DNA of 64,000 nucleotides. It comes from Actinocrinis sp035653575 (lineage in GTDB: Bacteria > Actinomycetota > Actinomycetes > Streptomycetales > Catenulisporaceae). The position numbers and the translations under genes are program-made. The notes beneath the pieces are model-generated. The model ran no database searches. It was not told the DNA's origin and worked only from the letters and a program-made list of their open reading frames with translations. How positions within the stretch are numbered: position 1 is the stretch's first letter; every line of letters begins with the position of its first letter. Of this stretch, positions 41,099 to 50,547 are shown one piece after another. The stretch is from contig NZ_DASRBQ010000163.1 of the NCBI RefSeq assembly GCF_035653575.1, forward strand, positions 1 through 64,000. Reading direction: 5' to 3'.

Positions 41099-42205
41099 TC
41101 AGCGCGTCTCAGGGTCCTTCGTCGTCTCCGCGGCGATGAACCGGACCAGTCCGCGCTGGCCGGAGTCGGCCAACGCAGTGCGCTGCCGCTGGCTGCCGTT
41201 GCCCTCCTGCAGGGTCCGCTCGACCAGCGCCGTCACCTGATCGGCGTCTCCGTGCTCCGCCAGGGCGGGGTGCACGTGCCGCAGCAGGGCGCGGGCAGCC
41301 TCCCGCGCCGCGATCGGCCTTCCCTCGGCGCCGATCAGTGAGCCGTCGAGGCCGTGGCGCGCCGCGTGCCAGCCGGCCGCAGAGGCGATCTCCGGCAGCG
41401 TCTCGGGCTCCGGCTCGCCGGCCTCGTGCCGCCAGATCGCCGTCTGCGTCAGGCCTCTGATCAGGCCGGCCAGCATGACGGCCTCCTCGACGCGCAGCTG
41501 CACGTCCGAGGCGCGCACCTCGACCGTGGAATAGCGTTCGGACAGCCGCGCCTGCCAGTAGACCTGGTGCACGTCGCGGATCACTCCCCCGGTCACGAGG
41601 CCGCGCACGCGCCGCTCGTAGTCGGACGCGTCGGCGAAGGCCGGGGGCGGCCCGCTGACCGGCCAGCGGCCGAAGACCACGGTGCGCCAGCTGGCGAAGC
41701 CGGTGTCGCGGCCGCCCCAGAACGGGGAGTTGCCGGAGAGCGCGACCAGCACCGGCAGCCAGCGCCGCAACCGGTTGAGCACCGCGACGCCGGTGGCCCG
41801 GTCCGGGATGCCCACGTGCACGTGCATGCCGTTGATCAGCTGTTCGTCGACGAGTTGCGGCGCATCCTGGTAAAGGCCGCGGTAGCGCGGGGTGTCGGTG
41901 ATGACGGCCGGCCCCTCCTGCCGGAACGGGGCCGCGGCGGTGGCCGCCAGCAGGCAGCCGACCTGGCTCGCGGCCTCGCCCAGGCAGTGCCGCAGCCGCA
42001 GCAGGTGGCCGCCCACCTCGTCCAGCGTCTCGCAGACCGGGGTGGCCACCTCGAGCTGGGCGAGCAGCAGCTCGTGCTGCACCTCGGCGCTCGCGAGCCC
42101 GGGTTGCATCCCGGCCGCCCGGCAGACCTCGTCAGCCGCCGGCGCGGGGTAGCCGCTGGCCTCATCGAGCAGCAGGTACTCCTCCTCGACCCCGAGCGTG
42201 ATCAC
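41099..42205 (-). CDS. YbdK-type carboxylate-amine ligase (glutamate-cysteine ligase family 2)
   Basis: 368 aa from a GTG at 42205; the family starts right there with ITLGVEEEYLLLDEASG. GGAGGG lies 12 bases upstream, a little far. Other signatures: AEVQHELLLAQLEVATPVCE, the metal/ATP site INGMHVHVGIPDRATGV, NSPFWGGRDTGFASWR, and YSTVEVRASDVQL. Members ligate glutamate weakly to cysteine; in actinobacteria several similar genes exist with roles outside mycothiol or ergothioneine. No partner genes nearby. Convergent with eda, 21 bases away. Confidence 0.88.
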   Translation of the reverse strand: MITLGVEEEYLLLDEASGYPAPAADEVCRAAGMQPGLASAEVQHELLLAQLEVATPVCETLDEVGGHLLRLRHCLGEAASQVGCLLAATAAAPFRQEGPAVITDTPRYRGLYQDAPQLVDEQLINGMHVHVGIPDRATGVAVLNRLRRWLPVLVALSGNSPFWGGRDTGFASWRTVVFGRWPVSGPPPAFADASDYERRVRGLVTGGVIRDVHQVYWQARLSERYSTVEVRASDVQLRVEEAVMLAGLIRGLTQTAIWRHEAGEPEPETLPEIASAAGWHAARHGLDGSLIGAEGRPIAAREAARALLRHVHPALAEHGDADQVTALVERTLQEGNGSQRQRTALADSGQRGLVRFIAAETTKDPETR

Positions 42206-42439
42206 CCCGACCGGATACCCTCCGACGGCGCTCAAAACCGCTCCGCACGAGTGGTTCACGCCGCACCGACGTGGGCGGTCACCTGCGGTCAAGTCCCGGC
42301 AATGGCCGGGCCAAGCCGGCCGCGATCCGGGCCCGCGACCGCCGACAGGGGCCTGCGTTTCCCGTACCGTAAGCAGCGCCGCCCGTGTCGAGCGCGGCGG
42401 GCGCGCGCGGAGCGCTGTGACGACCCCGGGGAGGGCCGG

Positions 42440-42793
42440 ATGACGGCATTGATGTGGATCTGCTCGGTGCTGTTGATCGCCGAGTTCGTGATGGCGCCCA
42501 TCAACCTTTGGACTGGCCGGACGATGCCGAACTTCACCCGGTTCACCGGCCTGTCGCCGCAGCTCGCGACGACGGTCTTCGCGCCGGTGAAGCTGCTCGC
42601 CGCGCTGTTGGTCGCGATCGGGCTCGCGGTGCATCCGCTCGCAGTGGCCGGCGCGGTGGTGCTCGCGGCGGTGTGCGCGGTCTACCTCATCCGTCTGGCG
42701 GCTCCCGGACGCCGTGACCCGGCAGGGGTCGCCGCCTTCGGCTTAGGGTTGATCTTGGCCGTGGTGCTGGCGGTGGTCCAGGCGGGCCGCTGA
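42440..42793 (+). CDS. Small four-helix membrane protein (DoxX-like)
   Basis: 117 aa, ATG with GGGGAGGG upstream. Four hydrophobic segments: ALMWICSVLLIAEFVMAPI, LATTVFAPVKLLAALLVAIG, PLAVAGAVVLAAVCAVYLI and GLGLILAVVLAVVQAG. The pattern GLSPQ...VFAPVKLLAALL is like the DoxX/YphA-type small membrane proteins. No catalytic residues; function unknown. Divergent from the ligase gene. Confidence 0.7.
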   Translation: MTALMWICSVLLIAEFVMAPINLWTGRTMPNFTRFTGLSPQLATTVFAPVKLLAALLVAIGLAVHPLAVAGAVVLAAVCAVYLIRLAAPGRRDPAGVAAFGLGLILAVVLAVVQAGR

Positions 42794-42935
42794 CGGGACG
42801 TGGCGGGCGGCGGGACATAACGACTCGGCGCTAATTGCGGACGGGCGCTTGCCAAGCGGCTGATTTGAACGTGCCATGCGACATGGGCACCTCAGACCGG
42901 GGTGCCCGCTCGATGCCCGTCCGAAGGAGTTCGAC

Positions 42936-44333
42936 TTGCGACACACCCGTAAGCGCAGATCGATCCCGGTGCTCGAGGCCGGCGCGGCGGCGCTGCTCAT
43001 CGCCCTCGCGCAGTCCTCCGCGGCCGCGGCGGCGCAGACCGCGCCCCGGGCCGCCGGTTACGGCACGGCCACCCTCGCGGCCCATCCGGTCAAACCGGTG
43101 CCGGCCGTCACCGACCACGTCGATGCCAGGACCCTGACCAGTCCGCTGCCCACCTCGCAGTGCCTGACGCAGCTTGGCATCCACTGCTACTCGCCGCTGC
43201 AGTACCACACCGCGTACGGGCTCGACAGCCTGTACCGGTTCCACATCAACGGAGCCGGCCGCACGATCGTGCTCGTCGACTCCTTCGGCTCGCCGACCAT
43301 CCAGCACGACCTGCAGGTCTTCGACGCGCAGTGGGGCCTGCCGGACACCACCGTGCAGATCGTGCAGGCCGGCACCATCCCGCCCTTCGACCCGAGCAAC
43401 CCGGACATGACCGGGTGGGCCGCGGAGAGCACCCTCGACGTCGAATACGCGCACGCGATCGCGCCCGGCGCGCACATCGTCCTGGTCGAGACGCCGGTCG
43501 CGGAGACCGAGGGCGTCACCGGCTTCCCGGAGATGATGACGGCCGAGAAGCAGCTGATCGACGCAGGGGTCGGCGACGTCATATCGCAGAGCTTCGGCGC
43601 CACCGAGAACACCTTCCCCGGCTTCGACAAGGGCGATTTCAGCAGCCTGCTGAACCTGCGCTACGCGTTCAAGGCCGCGGCCCGGCACCACGTGACCGTG
43701 CTGGCCTCCTCCGGCGACGACGGCGCGACCAACGCGACGCTCGACGGCTCCGGGCTGTACCCCATGCCGGTCAACTCCTGGCCGTCCTCGGACCCGCTGG
43801 TCACCTCGATCGGCGGAACGCAGCTGACGCTCGACGACTCCGGCAAGCGGCTCTCCCCCGACGTGGTGTGGAACGACGGCTATGGCGCGGGCGGCGGCGG
43901 CCTGTCTGCCGTGTTCGGCCGGCCCGATTTCCAGCACGGCGTACGCGGCGTGGTGGGTACCCACCGGGGCACCCCGGACATCTCGGCGAGCGCGGCGGTC
44001 AACGGCGGCGCGTGGGTGTACTTCAGCTACCAGCCCACCCGCGTCGGCTGGCACATCATCGGCGGCACCAGCGAGGCCTCGCCGATCTTCGCGGGCGTCG
44101 TGGCGCTGGCCGACCAGGTGGCCGGGCACCGGCTTGGCAACATCAACGACGCGCTGTACGAGCTCGGCGCCGGCCGGCACTCGGCCTTCGCCGGGGTCGT
44201 CGACGTGACCAGCGGCGACAACTCCTTCGGCGGAGTCACCGGCTACACCGCCGGACCGGGTTACGACCTGGCCAGCGGCCTGGGCACGTTCAACGCCAAC
44301 CTGGTCTGGTCGCTGGCGTTCACGGCCCGGTAG
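42936..44333 (+). CDS. Secreted S53-family (sedolisin) serine peptidase
   Basis: 465 aa from the TTG at 42936, chosen because AAGGAG stands 6 bases upstream and a textbook signal peptide starts there (RHTRKRR, hydrophobic core, cleavage near SSAAAAA-QT). Catalytic residues of sedolisins are visible: Glu and Asp in GWAAESTLDVEYAHA, the oxyanion Asp in VLASSGDDGATN, the Ser in GGTSEASPIFAGV; the Ca-binding tail is near DVTSGDNSFGG and GPGYDLASGLGTF. No long N-terminal propeptide domain is present, only about 60 residues, shorter than in classical sedolisins. Extracellular peptidase with likely acidic optimum by family. Confidence 0.9.
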   Translation: MRHTRKRRSIPVLEAGAAALLIALAQSSAAAAAQTAPRAAGYGTATLAAHPVKPVPAVTDHVDARTLTSPLPTSQCLTQLGIHCYSPLQYHTAYGLDSLYRFHINGAGRTIVLVDSFGSPTIQHDLQVFDAQWGLPDTTVQIVQAGTIPPFDPSNPDMTGWAAESTLDVEYAHAIAPGAHIVLVETPVAETEGVTGFPEMMTAEKQLIDAGVGDVISQSFGATENTFPGFDKGDFSSLLNLRYAFKAAARHHVTVLASSGDDGATNATLDGSGLYPMPVNSWPSSDPLVTSIGGTQLTLDDSGKRLSPDVVWNDGYGAGGGGLSAVFGRPDFQHGVRGVVGTHRGTPDISASAAVNGGAWVYFSYQPTRVGWHIIGGTSEASPIFAGVVALADQVAGHRLGNINDALYELGAGRHSAFAGVVDVTSGDNSFGGVTGYTAGPGYDLASGLGTFNANLVWSLAFTAR

Positions 44334-44435
44334 TCACTCCCCGCCGGTCACCTCCCGCCGACGCCGGCCGCGCGACCGGCGCGGCACGTCCGAGGCGCGC
44401 TCGCCCGGGGTCCGCGCAACCGCCAGAGGTTGCCG

Positions 44436-45497
44436 CTATCCCTGGACGAGCGCGCCGAGCGGTTTGTGCGCCGGCGCGACGTAGGCGAGCAGCGGCACGG
44501 GGCGCAGGCCGTACCTGCGCTTGAATTCCCCGTTGCGCCGGCCGCATTCGAACCTTGCCAGGCCGAGCCCCGCAGCGTATTCGAGCGCCTCGTAGAACAG
44601 CAGGTAGAAGGGGCTGAAGTCCTCCGCGCCGCGCTCGACCCCGCAGGTCCACAGGTGCAGCCGCACCCCGTCGAGCAGGCAGAGGCCGAGGCCGACGACC
44701 CGGCCGTCGACGCAGACCTCGATGATGCGCGCGGCCTGTCCGAGCAGCCGCCGGAAGTGCTGGAAGCCGCCGGGGGCGAACCGGCCCGGCACGCTGTGCT
44801 CGGACTCGATCATCCGCTCGATCCTGGCGAGCCGGTCCGGTTCGGCCGATCCCGGCTCCAGCACGCGGGTCACCGCTCCGGCCCGTTCGGCGCGCCGCTG
44901 GTGCATGCGCAGGGTGTTGCGCTGGTGTCCTGGCAGGCCGGCGAGGTAGTCGGCGGCGGCGAATCCCGGCGGCAGGTCCAGGATGTAACGCTGGTCGATC
45001 GGCAGGCCGTGGGCGCCGAGGGCGGTGAGGGCGGCGGCCAGCGGCCCGGTCGCGTCGACGTTGACCAGGCCGTACCAGGGTGCGGCGAAGTCGGCGGCCA
45101 GGTGCTGGAAGGCGGTGAGCACGGCGCGGATCGCGTCCAGGTCGCCCGGCCCGCCGCGCGAGGGCAGCCAGGTGTCGTAGCAGTGCCAGTTGTGGCTGAT
45201 CAGCCCGCGCGGTTCGGCGGCGATGGAGGGTTCGTATACGGCCAGCGAGCCGACCGGGTCCATCTGCGGCAGCAGGGTGACCGGCAGGCAGGCGCGGGCC
45301 GTCTGATCCGCGTCGCGCAGCACGAGGTAGGCGAAGGCGTCGGCCGGCAGCAGCTCCGACTTGCGGTAGGCGGTGAGGAAGGCGCTGCTGTAGAAGACCG
45401 GGGCCCCGCTGCCCGCGGCCAGCTCGTCCCAGTCGGGGATGGCCGCGACGTCGTCGTATGCCTCGACCGTTGCGATCACGCAGCGTCCATCTTGCAC
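44436..45497 (-). CDS. GNAT-like (BioF2/FemAB-type) N-acyltransferase
   Basis: 353 aa, GTG start. Two GNAT-like halves as in the Acetyltransf_6/FemAB group: FYSSAFLTAYRKSELLPADA in the first, then LPGHQRNTLRMHQRRAERAG and the conserved CGVERGAEDFSPFYLLFYEA, LARFECGRRNGEFKRRYGLRP. Such proteins transfer acyl or aminoacyl groups in envelope or secondary-metabolite pathways, but the substrate is unknown. No gene partner. A good promoter lies 70 bases upstream of its start. Confidence 0.82.
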   Translation of the reverse strand: MQDGRCVIATVEAYDDVAAIPDWDELAAGSGAPVFYSSAFLTAYRKSELLPADAFAYLVLRDADQTARACLPVTLLPQMDPVGSLAVYEPSIAAEPRGLISHNWHCYDTWLPSRGGPGDLDAIRAVLTAFQHLAADFAAPWYGLVNVDATGPLAAALTALGAHGLPIDQRYILDLPPGFAAADYLAGLPGHQRNTLRMHQRRAERAGAVTRVLEPGSAEPDRLARIERMIESEHSVPGRFAPGGFQHFRRLLGQAARIIEVCVDGRVVGLGLCLLDGVRLHLWTCGVERGAEDFSPFYLLFYEALEYAAGLGLARFECGRRNGEFKRRYGLRPVPLLAYVAPAHKPLGALVQG

Positions 45498-45570
45498 GCC
45501 GGCTCAGTCAACTGTTCGAACTCTGCGTCCACTCGGCGGTCCCTTGCAGGCGGCGACGGCGGTAGCTTGG

Positions 45571-45599
45571 ACGCTAAAACAGTGTTCGAAGACTGTCAA
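45571..45599 (-). promoter_or_regulatory. Promoter of the acyltransferase gene
   Basis: Minus strand: -35 TTGACA (45599-45594), 17-base spacer, -10 TAGCGT (45576-45571). Start predicted near 45563. The spacer contains TCTTCGAACA, and a second TGTTCGAA copy lies at about 45513-45520. Confidence 0.7.
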
Positions 45600-45701
45600 G
45601 GTTGAAGATTCATCTGCCCGGCCGCGCGGCAGGCCGGGCCCGCAGCACAGCGCCGGCCGCGCCGGAGCAAGAGCTCTGCGACGCGGCCGGCGCGTACTCG
45701 G

Positions 45702-46877
45702 TCAGCGCACGCCGAGCAGGTGGTCCATCGCGAGCTGGTCGAGCTGCTCGAAAGCCATGCCGCGCTCGGCGGCGGCGTCCGGGTCGAAGTCCTCGAAGGC
45801 GCTGCGGTCGGCCAGCAGGTCGGTGATCGTCTCGCCCTCGGCCAGGGTGCTCTGCGCGAGCTGGTCCAGCCTGGAGGCGCGCAGCGCGGCCTGGACCTCG
45901 GGGTCGGCGCGGAAGGCGGCGGCCTTCTGCTTGAGGATCAGGTAGTTGCGCATGCAGCCGGCCGCCGAGGCCCAGACCCCGGCGTAGTCCTCGGTGCGCG
46001 GCGGCTTGAAGTCGAAGTGCCGCGGACCCTCGTAACCGGCCGATTCCAGCAGGTCGACCAGCCAGAACGCGGCGCGCAGGTCGCCGGCGCCGAAGCGCAG
46101 GTCCTGGTCGTACTTGATGCCGGACTGGCCGTTGAGGTCGATGTGGAACAGCTTGCCGTGCCACAGCGCCTGGGCGATGCCGTGCGGGAAGTTGAGCCCG
46201 GCCATCTGCTCGTGGCCGACCTCGGGGTTCAGGCCGACCAGCTCGGGGTGCGCAAGCCGCTCGATGAAGGCCAGGCCGTGGCCGACCGTGGGCAGCAGGA
46301 TGTCGCCGCGCGGCTCGTTCGGCTTGGGCTCGATCGCGAAGCGCAGGTCGTAGCCCTGGTCCAGGACGTACTGCCCGAGCAGGTCGAAGGCCTCCTTCAG
46401 CCGGTCGAGCGCCACCCGCACGTCCTTGGCCGCCCCGGACTCGGCGCCCTCGCGCCCGCCCCAGGCGACGTAGATCTTGGCGCCGAGCTCGACGGCCAGA
46501 TCGATGTTGCGGATGGTCTTGCGCAGCGCGTAGCGGCGTACGTCCCGGTCGTTGGCGGTGAACGCGCCGTCCTTGAAGACCGGGTGGGTGAACAGGTTCG
46601 TGGTGGCCATCGGGACCTTCATCCCGGTCTCGTCGAGGGCGGCCCGGAAGCGCTTGATGTGCGCCTCGCGGTCGCTGTCCGAGGAGCCGAACGGGATCAG
46701 GTCGTCGTCGTGGAAGGTCACGCCATAGGCGCCGAGCTCGGCGAGCCGGTGCACGGACTCCACCGGGTCGAGCGGCTTGCGGGTGGCGTCGCCGAACGGG
46801 TCGCGGCCCAGCCAGCCGACCGTCCACAGGCCGAAGGTGAACTTGTCGTCCGGTGTGGGGGTAAGGGACTGCGTCAT
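45702..46877 (-). CDS. xylA: Xylose isomerase
   Basis: 391 aa from the ATG at 46877 (GGGAG 6 bases upstream); the frame is open further left on the minus strand but without similarity. Class I (Streptomyces-type) enzyme: KFTFGLWTVGWLGRDPFGDA, the catalytic His in VTFHDDDLIPFG, YVAWGGREGAE, FAIEPKPNEPRGD, VGLNPEVGHEQMAGLNFPHG and the metal ligands in LFHIDLNGQSG. Converts D-xylose to D-xylulose. Divergent from xylB, with a palindromic operator between. Confidence 0.97.
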   Translation of the reverse strand: MTQSLTPTPDDKFTFGLWTVGWLGRDPFGDATRKPLDPVESVHRLAELGAYGVTFHDDDLIPFGSSDSDREAHIKRFRAALDETGMKVPMATTNLFTHPVFKDGAFTANDRDVRRYALRKTIRNIDLAVELGAKIYVAWGGREGAESGAAKDVRVALDRLKEAFDLLGQYVLDQGYDLRFAIEPKPNEPRGDILLPTVGHGLAFIERLAHPELVGLNPEVGHEQMAGLNFPHGIAQALWHGKLFHIDLNGQSGIKYDQDLRFGAGDLRAAFWLVDLLESAGYEGPRHFDFKPPRTEDYAGVWASAAGCMRNYLILKQKAAAFRADPEVQAALRASRLDQLAQSTLAEGETITDLLADRSAFEDFDPDAAAERGMAFEQLDQLAMDHLLGVR

Positions 46878-46921
46878 TGCTTGCTCCCAGAGGTCTCGGA
46901 GGGCTAGCCTCATTCGTAAAC

Positions 46922-46939
46922 GCGGAATACAAATTCCGC
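46922..46939. promoter_or_regulatory. xylA/xylB operator palindrome
   Basis: GCGGAATACAAATTCCGC: perfect 7-base arms around a 4-base spacer, between the divergent xylA and xylB starts. Likely site of the ROK repressor encoded downstream of xylB. Confidence 0.7.
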
Positions 46940-47024
46940 CACCCAACCTACTCCTTCGCGGCCCCGGGCGGTATCCACCCCCCTCGGAAGCCTTCCGCGC
47001 CGCGAACCGACCGAGGGGACGAGG

Positions 47025-48512
47025 ATGTCGCCCACCGCAGCGCGCATTGTCATCGGCGTGGACAGCTCCACCCAGTCGACCAAGGCCCTCGCGGTCGACG
47101 TCGACTCCGGCGCGGTGGTCGGGCAAGGCAGGGCGACGCACACGGTGAGCGGCGGCGCCGGGCGGGAGAGCGATCCGGAGCAGTGGTGGGAGGCGCTGGT
47201 CGCCGCGCTGGAGCAGACGGGTTACGCGGACACGGCGCAGGCCGTCGCGATCGGCGGGCAGCAGCACGGGCTCGTGGCGCTCGACGAGAAGGGCGTGCCG
47301 GTGCGGCCGGCTCTGCTGTGGAACGACGTGCGCAGCGCACCGCAGGCGGCGGCGCTGGTGGAGCGGTTCGGCGCGCAGTGGTGGGCGCAGCGGATCGGAA
47401 GCGTGCCGACCGCGTCGTTCACGATCGCGAAGTGGGCCTGGCTCCGGGAAAACGAGCCGGAGGCCGCCGAGCGGGCCGCCGCGATCAGGCTGCCGCACGA
47501 CTATCTGACCGAGCGGCTGACCGGAAGCGCGACGACGGACCGCGGGGACGCGTCCGGCACCGGCTGGTGGACGCCGGAGGGTTACGACACGGACCTGCTT
47601 GACCACGTAGGCCTTTCCCCCTCGCTGCTGCCGCAGGTCGTGCAGCCGGGGCAGCCAGCAGGGCAGGTGCGCGCGGCCGGAAGCGGCACCGGTCGCGGCA
47701 GCGCCGTGCCGCTGCGCGAGGGGACGCTGGTCGGCGCGGGTACCGGCGACAACATGGCCGCCGCGCTCGGGCTCGGCCTTGAGACCGGCGCGCCGGTGCT
47801 GAGCCTGGGAACTTCAGGGACCGTATACGCGGTGACGCGCGGCCGCCCCGCCGACCCGACCGGCACGGTGGCCGGTTTCGCGGACGCGCTGGGCGCCTGG
47901 CTGCCGCTCGCCTGCACGCTCAACTGCACGCTCGCGGTCGACCGGATCGCGGCGCTGCTCGGCCTGGACCGCGAGGCGGTCCAACCCGGCGGAAGCGCGG
48001 TGGTGCTGCCGTACTTCGACGGCGAGCGCACCCCGAACCTGCCGTTCGCGTCGGGCCTGCTGACCGGGCTGCGGCACGACACGACTCCAGGGCAACTGTT
48101 GCAGGCCGCCTATGACGGAGCGGCGTACTCGCTGCTCGCAGCGCTCGACGATGTGTTGCGGGCAGGCGGCGAGGAACTGGCGGCGGACACGCCGCTGCTG
48201 CTCATCGGCGGAGGCGCGCGCGGGAAGGCCTGGCAGGACACGGTACGGAGGCTCTCCGGGCGAGCGGTGCAGATCCCGGCGGCGGAGGAGATCGTCGCGC
48301 TGGGCGCCGCGGCGCAGGCGGCCGGGCTGTTGACCGGTGAGGCGGCCGACGCGGTGGCGCGCCGGTGGGGTACCGCGGCCGGACCCGTGTTCGAACCGTT
48401 GCCTCGTGACGACGCCGCTCGTGTCCTTATCGCGGCTACTCTGCAACGAGCCGAACGCGGCGGGCTGTTCGCACAGGGTGACGGACTCGGAAACGATTCC
48501 GCGTCGACATGA
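47025..48512 (+). CDS. xylB: Xylulokinase
   Basis: 495 aa. FGGY carbohydrate kinase: VIGVDSSTQSTKALAVDVD phosphate-1 motif, AVAIGGQQHGLVALDEKG, LWNDVRSAPQAAAL, RLPHDYLTERLTG with TDRGDASGTGWW (catalytic Asp region), and VLSLGTSGTVYAVTR, LIGGGARGKAWQDTVRRLSG in the ATP domain. Makes xylulose 5-phosphate, which could feed the phosphoketolase at 56306-58783. Followed at 33 bases by the ROK regulator gene. Confidence 0.95.
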   Translation: MSPTAARIVIGVDSSTQSTKALAVDVDSGAVVGQGRATHTVSGGAGRESDPEQWWEALVAALEQTGYADTAQAVAIGGQQHGLVALDEKGVPVRPALLWNDVRSAPQAAALVERFGAQWWAQRIGSVPTASFTIAKWAWLRENEPEAAERAAAIRLPHDYLTERLTGSATTDRGDASGTGWWTPEGYDTDLLDHVGLSPSLLPQVVQPGQPAGQVRAAGSGTGRGSAVPLREGTLVGAGTGDNMAAALGLGLETGAPVLSLGTSGTVYAVTRGRPADPTGTVAGFADALGAWLPLACTLNCTLAVDRIAALLGLDREAVQPGGSAVVLPYFDGERTPNLPFASGLLTGLRHDTTPGQLLQAAYDGAAYSLLAALDDVLRAGGEELAADTPLLLIGGGARGKAWQDTVRRLSGRAVQIPAAEEIVALGAAAQAAGLLTGEAADAVARRWGTAAGPVFEPLPRDDAARVLIAATLQRAERGGLFAQGDGLGNDSAST

Positions 48513-48545
48513 AACCGGCTGCTGAGACACGCGAGGAGGGGCGGC

Positions 48546-49925
48546 GTGAGCGACTCGACCGGCGATCATGATGAGACCGGGAATCGTGCGACGAATGCCG
48601 GTGATTCGGCTGGCGGGAGCGAACGTGCCGGAGTGGATGAGGGCCGTCCGGTAACGCGGCGGGACGCGCGCACTCACCGAGCCCCGACGCACCGAACCGC
48701 CGGACCGGCTTCGCAGCAAGGCATGCGCAGGCAGAACCTCGCGCTCGTGATGGCCGCCCTGGCGGCGCACGGGCCGAGTTCGCGCGCGGAGGTCGCCGAG
48801 CGCACCGGCCTTACCCGCGCGGCGGTCGGCAGCCTGATCAACGAGCTGGCGGCGGCCGGGCTGACCACCGACCTCGGCCTCGCGCCGAGCGGCCGGGTCG
48901 GCAGGCCGGGCACCGCGCTGGCGCTCAGCGAGCAGGGTCCGGCCGGCCTCGGCCTCGAGATCGGGGTCGACCACCTGGGCGCCTGCGTTCTCGACCTGCA
49001 CGGGACCGTGCGCACCTGGGTGGAGATCGAGGCGCCGAACCGGGGCCGCGCGCCGCGCGACGTGCTCGCCGAACTCGGTGACGTGGCCGCTGCCGCGCTC
49101 CAGCACGCCGCCGCCCAAGGACTTCATCCGGTCGGCGCGGTGGTCGCGGTGCCCGGCCTCGTCGACGCCGCGCACGGCACCGTCGAGCAGGCGCCCAACC
49201 TCGGCTGGCACGCCGTGCCGGTCGCCAAGGCGCTGGCCGAATGGCTGCCCGCGCCGCTGCGGCCGGTCCCGCTCGAGGTGGAGAACGAGGCCAATCTCGG
49301 CGCCCTGGCCGAGCTCTGGCACGCGGCCTCCCGGCCCACGGACTTCATCCACGTCTCGGCCGAGGCGGGCATCGGCGCGGCCGTGGTGATCGACGGCCGG
49401 CTCTTCCGCGGCGCGCGCGGATTCGCGGGCGAGCTCGGGCACGTGCCGGTGCACCCGGACGGCCCGCAGTGCAGCTGCGGCGCCCGCGGCTGCCTGGAGC
49501 AGTACGCCGGCGAGCAGACCGTGCTGCGCGCCTGCGGCCTTTCCGATGCGGGCGGCGACCGGATCAAGGCGCTGACCGATCAGGCCCTCGGCGGCAATCC
49601 GCGTGTGCTCGGAGCGCTGGAAGAGGCCGGCCGCGCGCTCGGCACCGCCCTCGCCGGCGCGGTGAACCTGCTGGATCCCTCCGCGCTCGTGCTCGGCGGC
49701 GCATACGCCGAGCTGGGCGAATGGCTGCTGCCCGGGATGCGCAAGGAGCTGGCGGAGCGGGTCACCGTGCGGCCGTGGAGCCCCGAGGCGTTGCAGCTGT
49801 CGGAACTCGGCCGCCGCGGCCCGCTGCTCGGCGCGGCCACGGTCACGATCCGGCGCATTATCGAGAACCCGGCGCGGTATGCCGACTGGCGTAATACACA
49901 TGAGCGCAACGCCGTCGGTCGTTAG
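48546..49925 (+). CDS. xylR: ROK-family transcriptional repressor of the xylose genes
   Basis: 459 aa, GTG start with GGAGGGG upstream. A disordered Gly/Thr/Arg-rich leader of about 60 residues precedes a MarR-like winged helix (RRQNLALVMAALAAHGPSSR, ERTGLTRAAVGSLINELAAA), then the ROK domain with GLGLEIGVDHLGACVLDLHG, VPGLVDAAHGTVEQAPNLGW, EAGIGAAVVIDGRLFRGARG and the zinc site CSCGARGCLEQYAG. Position after xylAB and the palindrome at 46922-46939 make it the xylose-responsive repressor; effector not shown. Confidence 0.88.
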   Translation: MSDSTGDHDETGNRATNAGDSAGGSERAGVDEGRPVTRRDARTHRAPTHRTAGPASQQGMRRQNLALVMAALAAHGPSSRAEVAERTGLTRAAVGSLINELAAAGLTTDLGLAPSGRVGRPGTALALSEQGPAGLGLEIGVDHLGACVLDLHGTVRTWVEIEAPNRGRAPRDVLAELGDVAAAALQHAAAQGLHPVGAVVAVPGLVDAAHGTVEQAPNLGWHAVPVAKALAEWLPAPLRPVPLEVENEANLGALAELWHAASRPTDFIHVSAEAGIGAAVVIDGRLFRGARGFAGELGHVPVHPDGPQCSCGARGCLEQYAGEQTVLRACGLSDAGGDRIKALTDQALGGNPRVLGALEEAGRALGTALAGAVNLLDPSALVLGGAYAELGEWLLPGMRKELAERVTVRPWSPEALQLSELGRRGPLLGAATVTIRRIIENPARYADWRNTHERNAVGR

Positions 49926-49936
49926 TGTCCGGAGGT

Positions 49937-50491
49937 ATGCAGGCAGAAGCGCAGAAGGCGGACGGCTACGACCCGGCCGCCGTGAAGTTGTCCGGATCGA
50001 TCGTCACCTTGCGTCCGGCGCAGGAGGGCGACATACCGGCGCTGGCCGCGATCCGCGCCGATCCCGCGGTGTACCGGTGGTGGCGCGGCGGCCCGGATCT
50101 GCACGCCGCGGTCGCCGAGGAGCTGGCCACCGAGGACGAGCACGGTTTCGTCGTCGAGTACGAAGATCGGACCGTCGGCTTCATTCAGTGGTGGGCCGAG
50201 GAGGAGCCGGACTATCGGCACGCCGGGATCGACATCTACCTCGACGCATCCATGCACGGACGCGGCATCGGCACCGACGCGGTACGGATCCTCGCCAGAC
50301 ATCTGATCCACGACCACGGGCACCATCGGATCACCATCGATCCGGCCGCGGACAACGAGGCGGCGATCCGCTGCTACACCAAGGTCGGTTTCCGGCCGGT
50401 CGGCGTGATGCGGCAGTACGAGCGCGGCCCGGACGGCACCTGGCACGACGGTCTGCTGATGGACCTGCTCGCGAGCGAACTGATCGGTTGA
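49937..50491 (+). CDS. GNAT acetyltransferase, aminoglycoside 6'-N-acetyltransferase-like
   Basis: 184 aa from the ATG at 49937; GGAGGT directly abuts it, so a GTG at 49925 or 49986 cannot be excluded. GNAT motifs: VTLRPAQEGDIPALAAIRAD, GFIQWWAEEEPDYRHAGIDI, the acetyl-CoA loop HGRGIGTDAVRILARHLI and the IDPAADNEAAIRCYTKVGF end. The pattern YRWW...GFIQWW resembles AAC(6')-Ib-type enzymes, common in actinomycete chromosomes, but resistance activity is not shown. Confidence 0.82.
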   Translation: MQAEAQKADGYDPAAVKLSGSIVTLRPAQEGDIPALAAIRADPAVYRWWRGGPDLHAAVAEELATEDEHGFVVEYEDRTVGFIQWWAEEEPDYRHAGIDIYLDASMHGRGIGTDAVRILARHLIHDHGHHRITIDPAADNEAAIRCYTKVGFRPVGVMRQYERGPDGTWHDGLLMDLLASELIG

Positions 50492-50547
50492 TTGGCTCGT
50501 GGGCTTAGCCTGACTGACGGATGCGGCGCTAGAGATTGGAGTCCGCT